From NCBI RefSeq assembly GCF_042652185.1, contig NZ_JBHSIX010000008.1: DNA of 64,000 nucleotides. One strand, written 5' to 3'. Made by a program: the position numbers and the translations under genes. The notes below the pieces were generated by a model. That model was not told the DNA's origin. It ran no database searches and saw only the letters and a list, made by a program, of their open reading frames with translations. Shown here piece after piece: positions 7,478-16,023 of the stretch. The stretch's first letter is position 1; each line of letters begins with the position of its first letter. Origin of the DNA: Actinacidiphila fildesensis (GTDB lineage: Bacteria; Actinomycetota; Actinomycetes; Streptomycetales; Streptomycetaceae).

Positions 7478-9927
7478 CGGCTCGCCTCCTCGATGGTTCC
7501 AGCTGCGCCTGTGCCCCCCGTTGGGCCTGCCTTCTCCGGGTCCGCCGCCCGGGTCTCCTCTTCCGCGTCCCGTCGTCCGTCCCGAAGTCCTTGCTGCAAT
7601 CCGCCGAACTTACGCCGTAGCGCCTCCGCGTCCACCGGCCCGGTCCGTTCCGGGCGCCGCGCGGCCGGCTCACCGGTCAGCCCGCTGCTGCGCGGCACGC
7701 GCTGCGGCAGGCCCTTGCCGGTGATGGATCCGTCGGGTCCGGCGGGTTCCGCCTGCGCGTCGTCGGGCGCGTGCCGCGGCCGTACGACGCCGCCCGTGGG
7801 CCGGTCGCCGGCCGGGTCCCGCTCGGGTCCCGAGTGCTCCACGGAAGCGTCACCCGCGGCCCCGGCCCCGGCCGCGTCCGGAACCGCCTCCGGCTCGGCG
7901 GGTACCCGTTCCGGTGCCCGCTCCGGAGTCTCCGACACGGCAACCGGCATCGGCTCGCCCGCGATCGCGGCCTCCACCGGGTTGGCCGGAGCCTCGTCGG
8001 GCCGGGCCGCGGGCAGCAGCCGGCGCGGCAGGATGACGACGGCCGCGATGCCGCCCTGCTTCTGCTCGCGCAGCTGGACGCGGATCCCGTGGCGGGCGGC
8101 GAGCCGGGCCACGACGTACAGCCCCATACCGGTCGCGTTGCCGGGCGCGGTCGGCTCGGGGTCGGTGAGCAGCGCGTTCAGCTCGGCGAGCCGCTCCGGC
8201 GGAGCGCCGATGCCCTGGTCCTCGACGGAGATCATGGCCTCGCCGTTCTCCAGCATCCAGCCGGAGAGCTGTACTTCGGCCTGGGGCGGCGAGAACGCGG
8301 TCGCGTTGTCCAGCAGTTCGGCCACCAGGTGACTGGTGTCGTCGGCGGCGTGGCCGGCCAGCTGCCCGGCGGGCAGCACCTGGATCCGCACCCGCTCGTA
8401 GCGCTCTATCTCCGAGATCGCCGCACGGGCCACGTCGACCAGCGGCACGGGCTTGACGGTGGCGCCGCCGTGGCTGTGCTCGGTGCCGGCGAGGACCAGC
8501 AGGTTCTCGCTGTTGCGGCGCATCCGGGTGGCGAGGTGGTCCAGCCGGAAGAGCGTCTCCAGCCGGTCCGGGTCCTGCTCGCGCTCCTCCAGGCCCTCGA
8601 TCAGGGCGAGCTGGCGCTCCACCAGGCCCAGGGTGCGCAGCGACAGGCTGACGTACGTGGTGTGCCCGCCGGTCCGGTCGGTGCCGGTCCTGGCGCTCAC
8701 GGTGCTCGCGGCGCTTGCGTCGTCCCGCTGACGCAGCAGGCTGTCGCGTTCCGCGGTGAGCGCGTCGCGGATGCCGAGCAGCCGGGTCTGTTCCGCGCCG
8801 AGTTCGAGGCCGCGGGCCTGTACGGCGCGCAGCTCGGTGACGAGCACGTTGATACGGCGGGCGACCGTCGCGAACTCGTCGTTGCCGATGACGCGTGCCT
8901 CTTCGGACCCGCCCTTGGCGAAGCGGTGCAGCGCGGCGAGCGGCCGGGTGAGGGAGCGGGCGGTGGAGACGAGGACGCCGACGGCGACCAGCAGGCACAG
9001 CGCGGCGAGGGCGACCCGCAGTTCGAGGGCGGTCACCGCGTCGTCCCGCCGTTCGCCGGCCGCGTCGGCCTCGGCGGTGGCGAGCGAGGACTCGACGCTG
9101 CGCATGAGGTCGATCCTGGCGGTGAGCGCGGCCTTCACCTCGGCCGTGCCGAGCGCCCGGTCGGAACCGGTCAGCTGCGGCTGGTCGGTGAGGAGCCGGA
9201 GGTCGCTCTCGGCCTCGGTGACATCCGCGCCGGTGACGGTCTGGCTGTACTGGTCGCGGAGGTCCTGGGGCGCGGTGGCGCGGAAGTCGGCGAGCGCGGC
9301 CCGCTCCTGTACCGCGGCGGTCTGCGCGTCGGTGGCCAGCGGCCGCTGGGAGCCGGAGCCGGTGAGCGCGCTCACCAGCAGCCCGCGCTCGGTGGCGGCC
9401 AGCGCGGCGGCGCGGCTGAGCGGTGCGGTCACCGGACCCGTCACCCGGCCCAGGGCGTCCAGCAGCGGGGCGTACGCGGCTACGACGGCCTGCGGCGTAC
9501 CGGTGCCGGTCAGCGCCTCCTGCCGGATCTGCGGGAGGGTCGCCAGCACTTCGCGCGGTTCCGCGCCGGTGTCCTCGTCGGCCGAGAGGCTCTGCGCCTG
9601 CCGGTCCACCCGGTTGCGCTGCGATTCGGAGAGTCCGGGGGCGCCGGTGCCGGGCGCGGTGGAGCGGCCGCCGGCGACGAAGGCGGCCATGTCGTCGCGT
9701 TCGTCGGCCAGGGAGTGCGACAGCGAGATCGCCCGGACGGCCAACTCGGCCCCCGTCACCTCGTCCTGCGCGTCGGACACGTCGCGCACGGCGACCGCCA
9801 CACCGGGCGCGGCCGCGGCCGGCACGATGACAGCACAGATCAACAGGGCGGCCAGCAAGCGGCTGCGCACCCGTCCTTTGCCCGCCGCCGGGGGGACCCC
9901 GTCGCGCGGTTCACGTCGTCTTCGCAC
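7474..9927 (-). CDS. cvnA: Conservon sensor histidine kinase-like protein with NIT-type sensor region (CvnA type)
   Basis: About 817 aa from GTG at 9927; a TTG at 9939 is the alternative. The first membrane helix (LLAALLICAVIVPAAAAPGV) is followed by a long extracellular helical region of nitrate/nitrite-sensor (NIT) type, a second helix (LRVALAALCLLVAVGVLVS), a HAMP segment, a helical region with DHLATRMRRNSENLL, and a HATPase domain (ELLDNATAFSPP, EDQGIGAPPERL, GMGLYVVARLAARHG). The C-terminal 150 residues are disordered. It heads the conservon; no cognate response regulator is adjacent, as is usual for conservons. Confidence 0.92.
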   Translation of the reverse strand: MRRRREPRDGVPPAAGKGRVRSRLLAALLICAVIVPAAAAPGVAVAVRDVSDAQDEVTGAELAVRAISLSHSLADERDDMAAFVAGGRSTAPGTGAPGLSESQRNRVDRQAQSLSADEDTGAEPREVLATLPQIRQEALTGTGTPQAVVAAYAPLLDALGRVTGPVTAPLSRAAALAATERGLLVSALTGSGSQRPLATDAQTAAVQERAALADFRATAPQDLRDQYSQTVTGADVTEAESDLRLLTDQPQLTGSDRALGTAEVKAALTARIDLMRSVESSLATAEADAAGERRDDAVTALELRVALAALCLLVAVGVLVSTARSLTRPLAALHRFAKGGSEEARVIGNDEFATVARRINVLVTELRAVQARGLELGAEQTRLLGIRDALTAERDSLLRQRDDASAASTVSARTGTDRTGGHTTYVSLSLRTLGLVERQLALIEGLEEREQDPDRLETLFRLDHLATRMRRNSENLLVLAGTEHSHGGATVKPVPLVDVARAAISEIERYERVRIQVLPAGQLAGHAADDTSHLVAELLDNATAFSPPQAEVQLSGWMLENGEAMISVEDQGIGAPPERLAELNALLTDPEPTAPGNATGMGLYVVARLAARHGIRVQLREQKQGGIAAVVILPRRLLPAARPDEAPANPVEAAIAGEPMPVAVSETPERAPERVPAEPEAVPDAAGAGAAGDASVEHSGPERDPAGDRPTGGVVRPRHAPDDAQAEPAGPDGSITGKGLPQRVPRSSGLTGEPAARRPERTGPVDAEALRRKFGGLQQGLRDGRRDAEEETRAADPEKAGPTGGTGAAGTIEEASR

Positions 9928-10239
9928 CGGAGCTCGCAATCCCGTCTCGCCTGGTCAATGGGCCCGACCTTCTCAGCCCGTTGTAGACGGGGCCGCGCGT
10001 CCCCCTCCCCCGACACCCGAACGAGTGAATCGCACCCATGAGTTGACGGACAAGTCCGGCGCGGAACGTCTCGATCCGTGATCGCCGAACGGGTTTGGCG
10101 TCGCGCCCGAGCCCTGGCAGGATGCCCGCCCGCATCCCATCCGCCCATGTCAGGCGCCATGGGATCCGCACCGGGCGCGATACGGGGCCCGTCAGGTACG
10201 GACCAAGAGGTTCGAACGGCGCTCCGGCAGAATTGAGCC
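9928..10239. other. Divergent intergenic region between conservon and PP2C gene
   Basis: 312 bp between two divergent starts, so it must hold promoters for both. A TTGACG hexamer is visible at 10043-10048 on the plus strand without a convincing -10 partner. No clear operator or RNA element was seen. Confidence 0.4.
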
Positions 10240-11010
10240 ATGCGCATCGAGAGCAGCACCGAGCCCGGCACCCCCGACCACCCCAACGAGGACTTCCTTT
10301 CGCTGGCCCTGCCCGCTTCCGGGCACGGTGGCGTGCTGGTTCTGCTGGATGGCGTGACGCCGCGGCCCGGCAACGGGGACTGCATCCACTCGGTGCCCTG
10401 GTTCGTGGCGCGGCTCGGCGGGGCCCTGCTCGAACTGTCCGTTTCGCGACCGGAGATGACTCTCTCCGACTGTTTGGCGTCCGCAATTGCCCGTACGGCG
10501 GACGCGCACCGCGACACCTGTGATCTTTATCACCAGCTCACACCGCAGGCCACGGTGGTCACAGTCCGGTGGAACCAGGACACTGTGGAGCATCTCGTGC
10601 TCTCCGATTCGGTGCTGCTCCTGGAGGCCGCCGACGGCAAGATCACACCGGTGCTGGACGACCGCATCGACCGGCTGGTGGCCGAGGGCCGCGCCGTCCC
10701 CGCGCTGCGCAACGCCGAGGGCGGCTTCTTCACCGCCGCCGCCGATCCGGCGGTGGTCTCCCGCGCGGTCACCGGCACCACCCCGCGCGGCGACGTCCGC
10801 GCGTTCGCGGCGCTGAGCGACGGGGCGACCCGGCTGGTCGAGGTCTTCCGTACGGACGACTGGGCCGGCACCTTCGCGCTGCTGCGCGAGGAGGGACCGC
10901 AGACGCTGATCCGGCGGGTGCGCGCCGTGGAGGCCGCCGACCCCGAGGGCCGCGCCGTCCCGCGCGGCAAGCCGTTCGACGACGCGACGGCCGCCCTCGT
11001 TGAGCTCTGA
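10240..11010 (+). CDS. PP2C-like serine/threonine phosphatase domain protein
   Basis: 256 aa. The metal-binding motifs of PP2C phosphatases appear in order: HPNEDF near the N-terminus, VLLDGV, LVLSDSVLLL, AALSDGAT, and a C-terminal FDDATAAL. This suggests a soluble Mn/Mg-dependent phosphatase, although the sequence is divergent and it was recognised by motif order only. ATG at 10240. It is convergent with the MarR gene, with a gap of about 48 bp. The target is unknown. Confidence 0.7.
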   Translation: MRIESSTEPGTPDHPNEDFLSLALPASGHGGVLVLLDGVTPRPGNGDCIHSVPWFVARLGGALLELSVSRPEMTLSDCLASAIARTADAHRDTCDLYHQLTPQATVVTVRWNQDTVEHLVLSDSVLLLEAADGKITPVLDDRIDRLVAEGRAVPALRNAEGGFFTAAADPAVVSRAVTGTTPRGDVRAFAALSDGATRLVEVFRTDDWAGTFALLREEGPQTLIRRVRAVEAADPEGRAVPRGKPFDDATAALVEL

Positions 11011-11058
11011 CCCGGCGGGTCGCTTTCATCCGTCCGGAGGGGGCCTCCAGGGCGTGCC

Positions 11059-11496
11059 CTAGTCCTCCGAGCCCTGCAGTTCGTTCAGCCGCTGCAGCAG
11101 CCGGGCCAGTTCGCTGACCTCGCCGCGGTCCCAGGCCGCCAGCCGCCGGAGGTAGCGGGAGCGCCGGGCGGCGCGCACGCGGGAGAAGCGCTCGCGGCCC
11201 TCGGCCGTCATCCGCATCAGGAAGGCGCGGCCGTCGGCGGGATCCGGCTCGCGGGTGATCAGCCCCAGCACCTCCAGCGCGCGCAGCTGCCGGCTCATGG
11301 TGGCCTTGCCGACGCCGAAGTACGCGGCGAGGTCGGTGGCGCGCTCGGGCTCGCACTCCTGGAGCCGGACCAGGAGCCCGTAGGCGGCGGGTTCCAGTTC
11401 CGGGTGCAGCTCACGCGCCATCTCGCCGGAGGACGCGCGAGCCCGCCGGTAGAACACCGTCAGCTCGCGTTCCAGGGCTTCCATCTGCTCGTCCAC
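11059..11496 (-). CDS. MarR-family transcriptional regulator
   Basis: 145 aa winged-helix protein. The helix-turn-helix region is ATDLAAYFGVGKATMSRQL, followed by the MarR wing (GLITREPDPADGRAFLMRM). It probably represses its own gene through the dyad at 11508-11535. The gene is followed on the other side of its promoter by the GH25 lysozyme gene, which is divergent and could be co-regulated. The ligand is unknown. Confidence 0.9.
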   Translation of the reverse strand: MDEQMEALERELTVFYRRARASSGEMARELHPELEPAAYGLLVRLQECEPERATDLAAYFGVGKATMSRQLRALEVLGLITREPDPADGRAFLMRMTAEGRERFSRVRAARRSRYLRRLAAWDRGEVSELARLLQRLNELQGSED

Positions 11497-11507
11497 AGCG
11501 CTCCCGC

Positions 11508-11535
11508 TTTCAGGGGGCTGAAAGTTTCTTTCAGC
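11508..11535. promoter_or_regulatory. Candidate MarR operator: three CTTTCAG half-sites
   Basis: CTTTCAG (11508-11514) and CTGAAAG (11519-11525) form a perfect 7-bp dyad with a 4-base spacer. A third CTTTCAG (11529-11535) follows in direct orientation. The sites lie 12-39 bp upstream of the MarR start, where an autoregulatory operator is expected. The binding protein is inferred. Confidence 0.65.
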
Positions 11536-11695
11536 GATCGTCGTTCCCGCAGCTGCTCAAGTATTTCGTAGGTGTAGACCAACGGCGGTTCCCGGGGACC
11601 CTTCCACGCGCGTAGTTTCCGCCCCTACCTTCGTCTTGTCATGGCCACCCCAAGGCCATGGTGCGCGTCAGGCCCCGTCCCCCATGGAGGAACAT

Positions 11696-12553
11696 ATGTC
11701 CTTCGGAGCCCAATCCGCCGTGCGCAGATCAGGATTCTTCCGCACCCGGACGGCCTTCGCCGCCGGACTGCTCTTCGCTGTGCTCGCCCTCTTGTTCTCC
11801 CTGCCGAATTCCGCCGGCGCGGTCGGCAGCGGCCCGATGACCCACCCCGAACTCGACTGGATGGGCTCGACCATCCGCGCCCACGAGGGCGGCAGCACCA
11901 CCGGAGGCGTGGCCACCCCACTGGTCACCCAGACTCCGGGCATGGACGTCAGCGGCTACCAGGGCAACGTCAACTGGTCCGCGGCCTGGTCCAACGGCGG
12001 ACGGTTCGCCTACATCAAGGCCACCGAGGGCACCTCGTACACCAATCCCTACTTCGCCCAGCAGTACAACGGCTCGTACAACGTCGGGATGATCCGCGGC
12101 TCGTACCACTTCGCGCTGCCGGACAACTCCGGCGGCGCCGCCCAGGCCGACTACTTCGTCAACCACGGCGGCGGCTGGTCCGGTGACGGCAAGACCCTGC
12201 CGGGCGCGCTCGACATCGAGTACAACCCGTACGGCGCCACCTGCTACGGCCTGAGCGCGAGCAGCATGGTCAGCTGGATCGCCTCGTTCAGCAACGAGTA
12301 CCGCGCCCGTACCGGCCGGTACCCGACGATCTACACCTCCACCAACTGGTGGACCCAGTGCACCGGCAACAGCAGTGCCTTCGCCGCCAACAACCCGCTG
12401 TGGATCGCGCGCTACTCCACCAGCGCCGGCACCCTGCCGGCCGGCTGGGGCTTCCACACCATCTGGCAGTACGCCGACTCCGGCGTCTTCCCCGGTGACC
12501 AGGACCGCTTCAACGGGGCCTACGACCGGCTGCAGGCCTTCGCCAACGGATAG
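11696..12553 (+). CDS. Secreted GH25 lysozyme (N-acetylmuramidase)
   Basis: 285 aa. ATG at 11696 follows GGAGG with good spacing. A signal peptide (hydrophobic FAAGLLFAVLALLFSLPNSAGA) precedes a GH25 domain starting TPGMDVSGYQGNVNW. Catalytic-region residues are visible in MDVSGYQ and GALDIEYNPYG, with the typical C-terminal IWQYADSG. It resembles Streptomyces cellosyl/mutanolysin-type muramidases, which cleave the MurNAc-GlcNAc bond of peptidoglycan. No separate wall-binding repeats are present. Confidence 0.93.
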   Translation: MSFGAQSAVRRSGFFRTRTAFAAGLLFAVLALLFSLPNSAGAVGSGPMTHPELDWMGSTIRAHEGGSTTGGVATPLVTQTPGMDVSGYQGNVNWSAAWSNGGRFAYIKATEGTSYTNPYFAQQYNGSYNVGMIRGSYHFALPDNSGGAAQADYFVNHGGGWSGDGKTLPGALDIEYNPYGATCYGLSASSMVSWIASFSNEYRARTGRYPTIYTSTNWWTQCTGNSSAFAANNPLWIARYSTSAGTLPAGWGFHTIWQYADSGVFPGDQDRFNGAYDRLQAFANG

Positions 12554-12598
12554 CCGCCCGGCCCGCTGAACCGCACAGAACACGGAAACAGAACACGG

Positions 12599-12642
12599 AA
12601 CAGGGCGCCGCCCCTCCGCACGGGGGGAGGGGAGCGCCCTGT
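12599..12642 (+). terminator. Terminator between the convergent lysozyme and lon genes
   Basis: AACAGGGCGC (12599-12608) pairs perfectly with GCGCCCTGTT (12633-12642), and an inner GCCCCTCC/GGGAGGGG stem extends the hairpin. It sits 45 bp after the lysozyme stop and also 45 bp after the lon stop on the other strand. Confidence 0.8.
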
Positions 12643-12686
12643 TCTGTGTGCACCGCTCCGTTGCCGCCACGGCAGCGGTCCGACGG

Positions 12687-15104
12687 TCAGGCGGCGACCG
12701 GGATCCGGTCCTCCGTCACCGACTGCTCGAGCGCCAGCTTCAGCACCTGCCGGACGTCGGAGACCGGGTGCACCTCGAGCTTCTCCAGGATCTCCGCGGG
12801 CACGTCGTCCAGGTCGGGCTCGTTGCGCTTCGGGATGATCACCGTGGTGATTCCGGCCCGGTGCGCGGCCAGCAGCTTCTGCTTGACGCCGCCGATCGGC
12901 AGCACCCGCCCGGTCAGCGACACCTCACCGGTCATCGCCACATCGGTGCGGACCCGCTGCCCCGACAGCAGCGAGGCGAGCGCCGTCGTCATCGTGACGC
13001 CCGCGCTCGGGCCGTCCTTCGGGATGCCGCCGGCGGGCACGTGGATGTGCACACCGCGCTCCTTCAGGTCGCCGACCGGCAGCTCCAGTTCCGCGCCGTG
13101 CGAGCGCAGGAAGGAGAGCGCGATCTGTGCCGACTCCTTCATGACGTCGCCGAGCTGGCCGGTGAGGGTCAGCCCCGATCCGCCCGTCTCCGGGTCGGCC
13201 AGCGACGCCTCGATGAACAGCACGTCGCCGCCCGCCCCGGTCACGGCCAGGCCGGTCGCCACCCCGGGGACGGCCGTCCGCCGCTCGTCCGGCTCCTGCG
13301 CCGACTCGGGGGTGTGGTGCGGCCGCCCGATCAGCGCCCGCAGATCCGCGTCGGTGACGGTGAACGGCAGCTTCTGCTCGCCCAGTTCGTGCCGGGCCGC
13401 GATCTTCCGCAGGATGCGGGCGATCGACCGCTCCAGGGTGCGCACACCCGCCTCGCGGGTGTACTCCCCGGCGAGCTTGCGCAGCGCCGAATCGTCGAGC
13501 GACACCTCGTCGGTGACCAGTCCGGCCCGCTCCAGCTGGCGCGGGAGCAGGTGGTCACGGGCGATGGTGACCTTCTCGTCCTCGGTGTAGCCGTCCAGCC
13601 TGACCAGTTCCATCCGGTCGAGCAGCGGCTCGGGGATCGAGTCCAGGACGTTGGCGGTGGCCAGGAAGACCACATCGCTCAGGTCCAGTTCGACCTCCAG
13701 GTAGTGGTCCCGGAAGGTGTGGTTCTGTGCCGGGTCCAGCACCTCCAGCAGTGCCGCCGCCGGGTCGCCCCGGTAGTCGGAGCCGACCTTGTCGATCTCG
13801 TCGAGCAGCACCACCGGGTTCATCGACCCGGCCTCCTTGATGGCCCGGACGATGCGGCCGGGCAGCGCGCCGACGTAGGTGCGCCGGTGGCCGCGGATCT
13901 CCGCCTCGTCCCGGACGCCGCCGAGCGAGACCCGGACGAACTTCCGTCCCATCGCCTTCGCGACGGATTCGCCGAGCGAGGTCTTGCCGACCCCGGGAGG
14001 GCCGACGAGCGCCAGCACGGCGCCTCCGCGACGGCCGCCCACGACGCCCAGACCGCGGTCCGAGCGGCGCTTGCGCACCGCCAGGTACTCGGTGATGCGC
14101 TCCTTGACGTCGTCGAGGCCCGCGTGGTCCGCGTCGAGCACCGAGCGCGCGCCCGGGATGTCGTACACGTCGTCGGTGGTGGTGTTCCACGGCAGTTCGA
14201 GCACCGTGTCCAGCCAGGTGCGGATCCAGCTGCCCTCGGGCGAGGCGTCGGAGGAGCGCTCCAGCTTCTCGACCTCCTTGAGCGCGGCCTCGCGGACCTT
14301 CTCCGGCAGATCGGCGGCCTCGACGCGGGCCCGGTAGTCACCGGCCTCGTCCTCCGGCTCACCGTTCAGCTCGGACAGCTCCTTGCGGACGGCGTCCAGC
14401 TGCTGGCGGAGCAGGAACTCGCGCTGCGCCTTCTCCATCCCCTCCTGCACGTCCTTGCGGATGGTGTCCGCGACGTCCTGCTCCGCGAGGTGGTCGCGCA
14501 GCGTGGCGATGGCGATCCGCAGCCGCTCCACCGGGTCGCCGGTCTCCAGCAGCTGCAACCGCTGCTCGGTCGTCAGGAACGAGGAGTAGCCGGAGTTGTC
14601 CGCGAGCTGCGAGACGTCCTCGATCTGCTGCACCCGGTCCACGACCTGCCAGGCGCCGCGCTTGCGCAGCCAGCTGGTGGCCAGTGCCTTGTACTCCTTG
14701 ACGAGCTCGGCGACCGCGCCGGGCGCCTCGGTGACCGCCGGCTCCTCGACCTTGGTCGCCTCCACCCACAGCGCGGCGCCGGGTCCGGTGGTGCCGGCCC
14801 CGATCCGCACCCTGGTCACCCCGCGGATGACCGCGCCCGGGTCCCCGTCGGGCAGCCGGCCGACCTGCTCGATCCAGCCGAGCGTGCCGACCGCGGCGTA
14901 CGTGCCGTCGATCCGTGGAACAAGCAGCACCTGCGGCTTGCTCTTACTTCCTGAGACGTGCGCGGCCTGCGCGGCTTCCACGGCCGCGCGCACCTCGGTG
15001 TCGGTCAGGTCCAGCGGCACCACCATGCCGGGCAGCACCACAGCGTCATCCAGTGGCAGCACGGGCAGGGTGAGCGGTCCGGACGATGCGGTTACAGCAG
15101 CCAT
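12687..15104 (-). CDS. lon: ATP-dependent protease Lon
   Basis: 805 aa, normal for bacterial LonA. Order: N-terminal substrate-binding domain (LPVLPLDDAVVLPGMVVPL), coiled coil, AAA+ module with Walker A GPPGVGKTS (about residue 367) and Walker B VVLLDEID, sensor regions, and a C-terminal protease domain with the catalytic Ser in PKDGPSAG and Lys in GGVKQKLLAA. It degrades damaged and regulatory proteins in the cytoplasm. A HAIR element directly upstream indicates control by the heat-shock repressor HspR, as known for Streptomyces lon. Confidence 0.98.
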   Translation of the reverse strand: MAAVTASSGPLTLPVLPLDDAVVLPGMVVPLDLTDTEVRAAVEAAQAAHVSGSKSKPQVLLVPRIDGTYAAVGTLGWIEQVGRLPDGDPGAVIRGVTRVRIGAGTTGPGAALWVEATKVEEPAVTEAPGAVAELVKEYKALATSWLRKRGAWQVVDRVQQIEDVSQLADNSGYSSFLTTEQRLQLLETGDPVERLRIAIATLRDHLAEQDVADTIRKDVQEGMEKAQREFLLRQQLDAVRKELSELNGEPEDEAGDYRARVEAADLPEKVREAALKEVEKLERSSDASPEGSWIRTWLDTVLELPWNTTTDDVYDIPGARSVLDADHAGLDDVKERITEYLAVRKRRSDRGLGVVGGRRGGAVLALVGPPGVGKTSLGESVAKAMGRKFVRVSLGGVRDEAEIRGHRRTYVGALPGRIVRAIKEAGSMNPVVLLDEIDKVGSDYRGDPAAALLEVLDPAQNHTFRDHYLEVELDLSDVVFLATANVLDSIPEPLLDRMELVRLDGYTEDEKVTIARDHLLPRQLERAGLVTDEVSLDDSALRKLAGEYTREAGVRTLERSIARILRKIAARHELGEQKLPFTVTDADLRALIGRPHHTPESAQEPDERRTAVPGVATGLAVTGAGGDVLFIEASLADPETGGSGLTLTGQLGDVMKESAQIALSFLRSHGAELELPVGDLKERGVHIHVPAGGIPKDGPSAGVTMTTALASLLSGQRVRTDVAMTGEVSLTGRVLPIGGVKQKLLAAHRAGITTVIIPKRNEPDLDDVPAEILEKLEVHPVSDVRQVLKLALEQSVTEDRIPVAA

Positions 15105-15125
15105 GATCTCTCCCTAAGCAAGCAA

Positions 15126-15146
15126 GTTGAGCTATGTGGACTCAAT
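15126..15146 (-). promoter_or_regulatory. HAIR element (HspR operator) upstream of lon
   Basis: The sequence GTTGAGC-N7-ACTCAAT has the exact 7-7-7 spacing of the HAIR consensus CTTGAGT-N7-ACTCAAG, with 11 of 14 consensus bases matching. It lies 22-42 bp upstream of the lon start. HspR repression of lon is established in Streptomyces. Confidence 0.85.
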
Positions 15147-15178
15147 GCATCTGATGCCCCCGGTGTTCCCCAACGGAT

Positions 15179-15192
15179 GTTCGCTCTGAGCG
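15179..15192 (-). promoter_or_regulatory. Possible ClgR-type site upstream of lon
   Basis: GTTCGCTCTGAGCG resembles the GTTCGC-spacer-GCG motif of ClgR, which activates clp and lon genes in Streptomyces. It sits about 75-88 bp upstream of the lon start, suitable for an activator. The spacing is only approximately that of the consensus, so this is tentative. Confidence 0.4.
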
Positions 15193-15306
15193 ATCACGTT
15201 CGTGACGCCCGGAAAGGACGCCGGGTGCCCCTTTTGGGCCACGTAGCCGAGCGCGCCGACCGCCCCGTACGCTGCATGCCAACCGGGACGACCTTGTGGG
15301 GCGGCA

Positions 15307-16023
15307 ATGGACAGCACACAGACGACACCAGGCGCACAGCGCCGGGTGCTGGTGGTGGAGGACGATCCGACGATCGCCGACGCCATCGCGGCAAGGCTGC
15401 GCGCCGAAGGGTTCCAGGTACGCACAGCGGGCGACGGACCCACCGCGGTGGAGACCGCGATCGCCTGGCAGCCCGATCTGCTGGTGCTCGACGTCATGCT
15501 GCCCGGCTACGACGGCCTGGAGGTCTGCCGCCGGGTCCAGGCGCAGCGGCCGGTGCCGGTGCTGATGCTGACCGCACGTGACGACGAGACCGACATGCTC
15601 GTCGGCCTCGGGGTCGGCGCGGACGACTACATGACCAAGCCGTTCTCCATGCGCGAGCTGGCCGCCCGGGTGCACGTACTGCTGCGCCGCGTGGAGCGCG
15701 CGACGATAGCCGCGCACAGCCCGCGCGGCGGCAGTCTGCAACTGGGCGACCTGGAGATCGACAACTCCCAGAGACGGGTCCGGGTGCGCGGCACGGATGT
15801 GCACCTGACCCCGACCGAATTCGACCTGCTGGTGTGCCTGGCACAGCAGCCGCGCGCCGTCCTCTCCCGTGAGCAGCTGCTCGCCGAGGTCTGGGACTGG
15901 GCCGACGCGTCCGGCACCCGCACCGTCGACAGCCACGTGAAGGCGCTGCGCCGCAAGATCGGCGCCGAGCGGATCCGTACGGTGCACGGCGTCGGCTACG
16001 CGCTGGAGACCCCGGCCCCATGA
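15307..16023 (+). CDS. OmpR/PhoB-family response regulator
   Basis: 238 aa. The receiver domain has the acidic pair in VVEDDP, phospho-acceptor Asp in LLVLDVMLPG, Thr in LMLTARDDE and Lys in MTKPFS. A C-terminal winged helix (HLTPTEFDLLVCL ... RTVDSHVKALRRKIG) binds DNA. The stop overlaps the start of the kinase gene by 4 bp (ATGA), so the two are one operon. The regulon is unknown. Confidence 0.95.
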   Translation: MDSTQTTPGAQRRVLVVEDDPTIADAIAARLRAEGFQVRTAGDGPTAVETAIAWQPDLLVLDVMLPGYDGLEVCRRVQAQRPVPVLMLTARDDETDMLVGLGVGADDYMTKPFSMRELAARVHVLLRRVERATIAAHSPRGGSLQLGDLEIDNSQRRVRVRGTDVHLTPTEFDLLVCLAQQPRAVLSREQLLAEVWDWADASGTRTVDSHVKALRRKIGAERIRTVHGVGYALETPAP

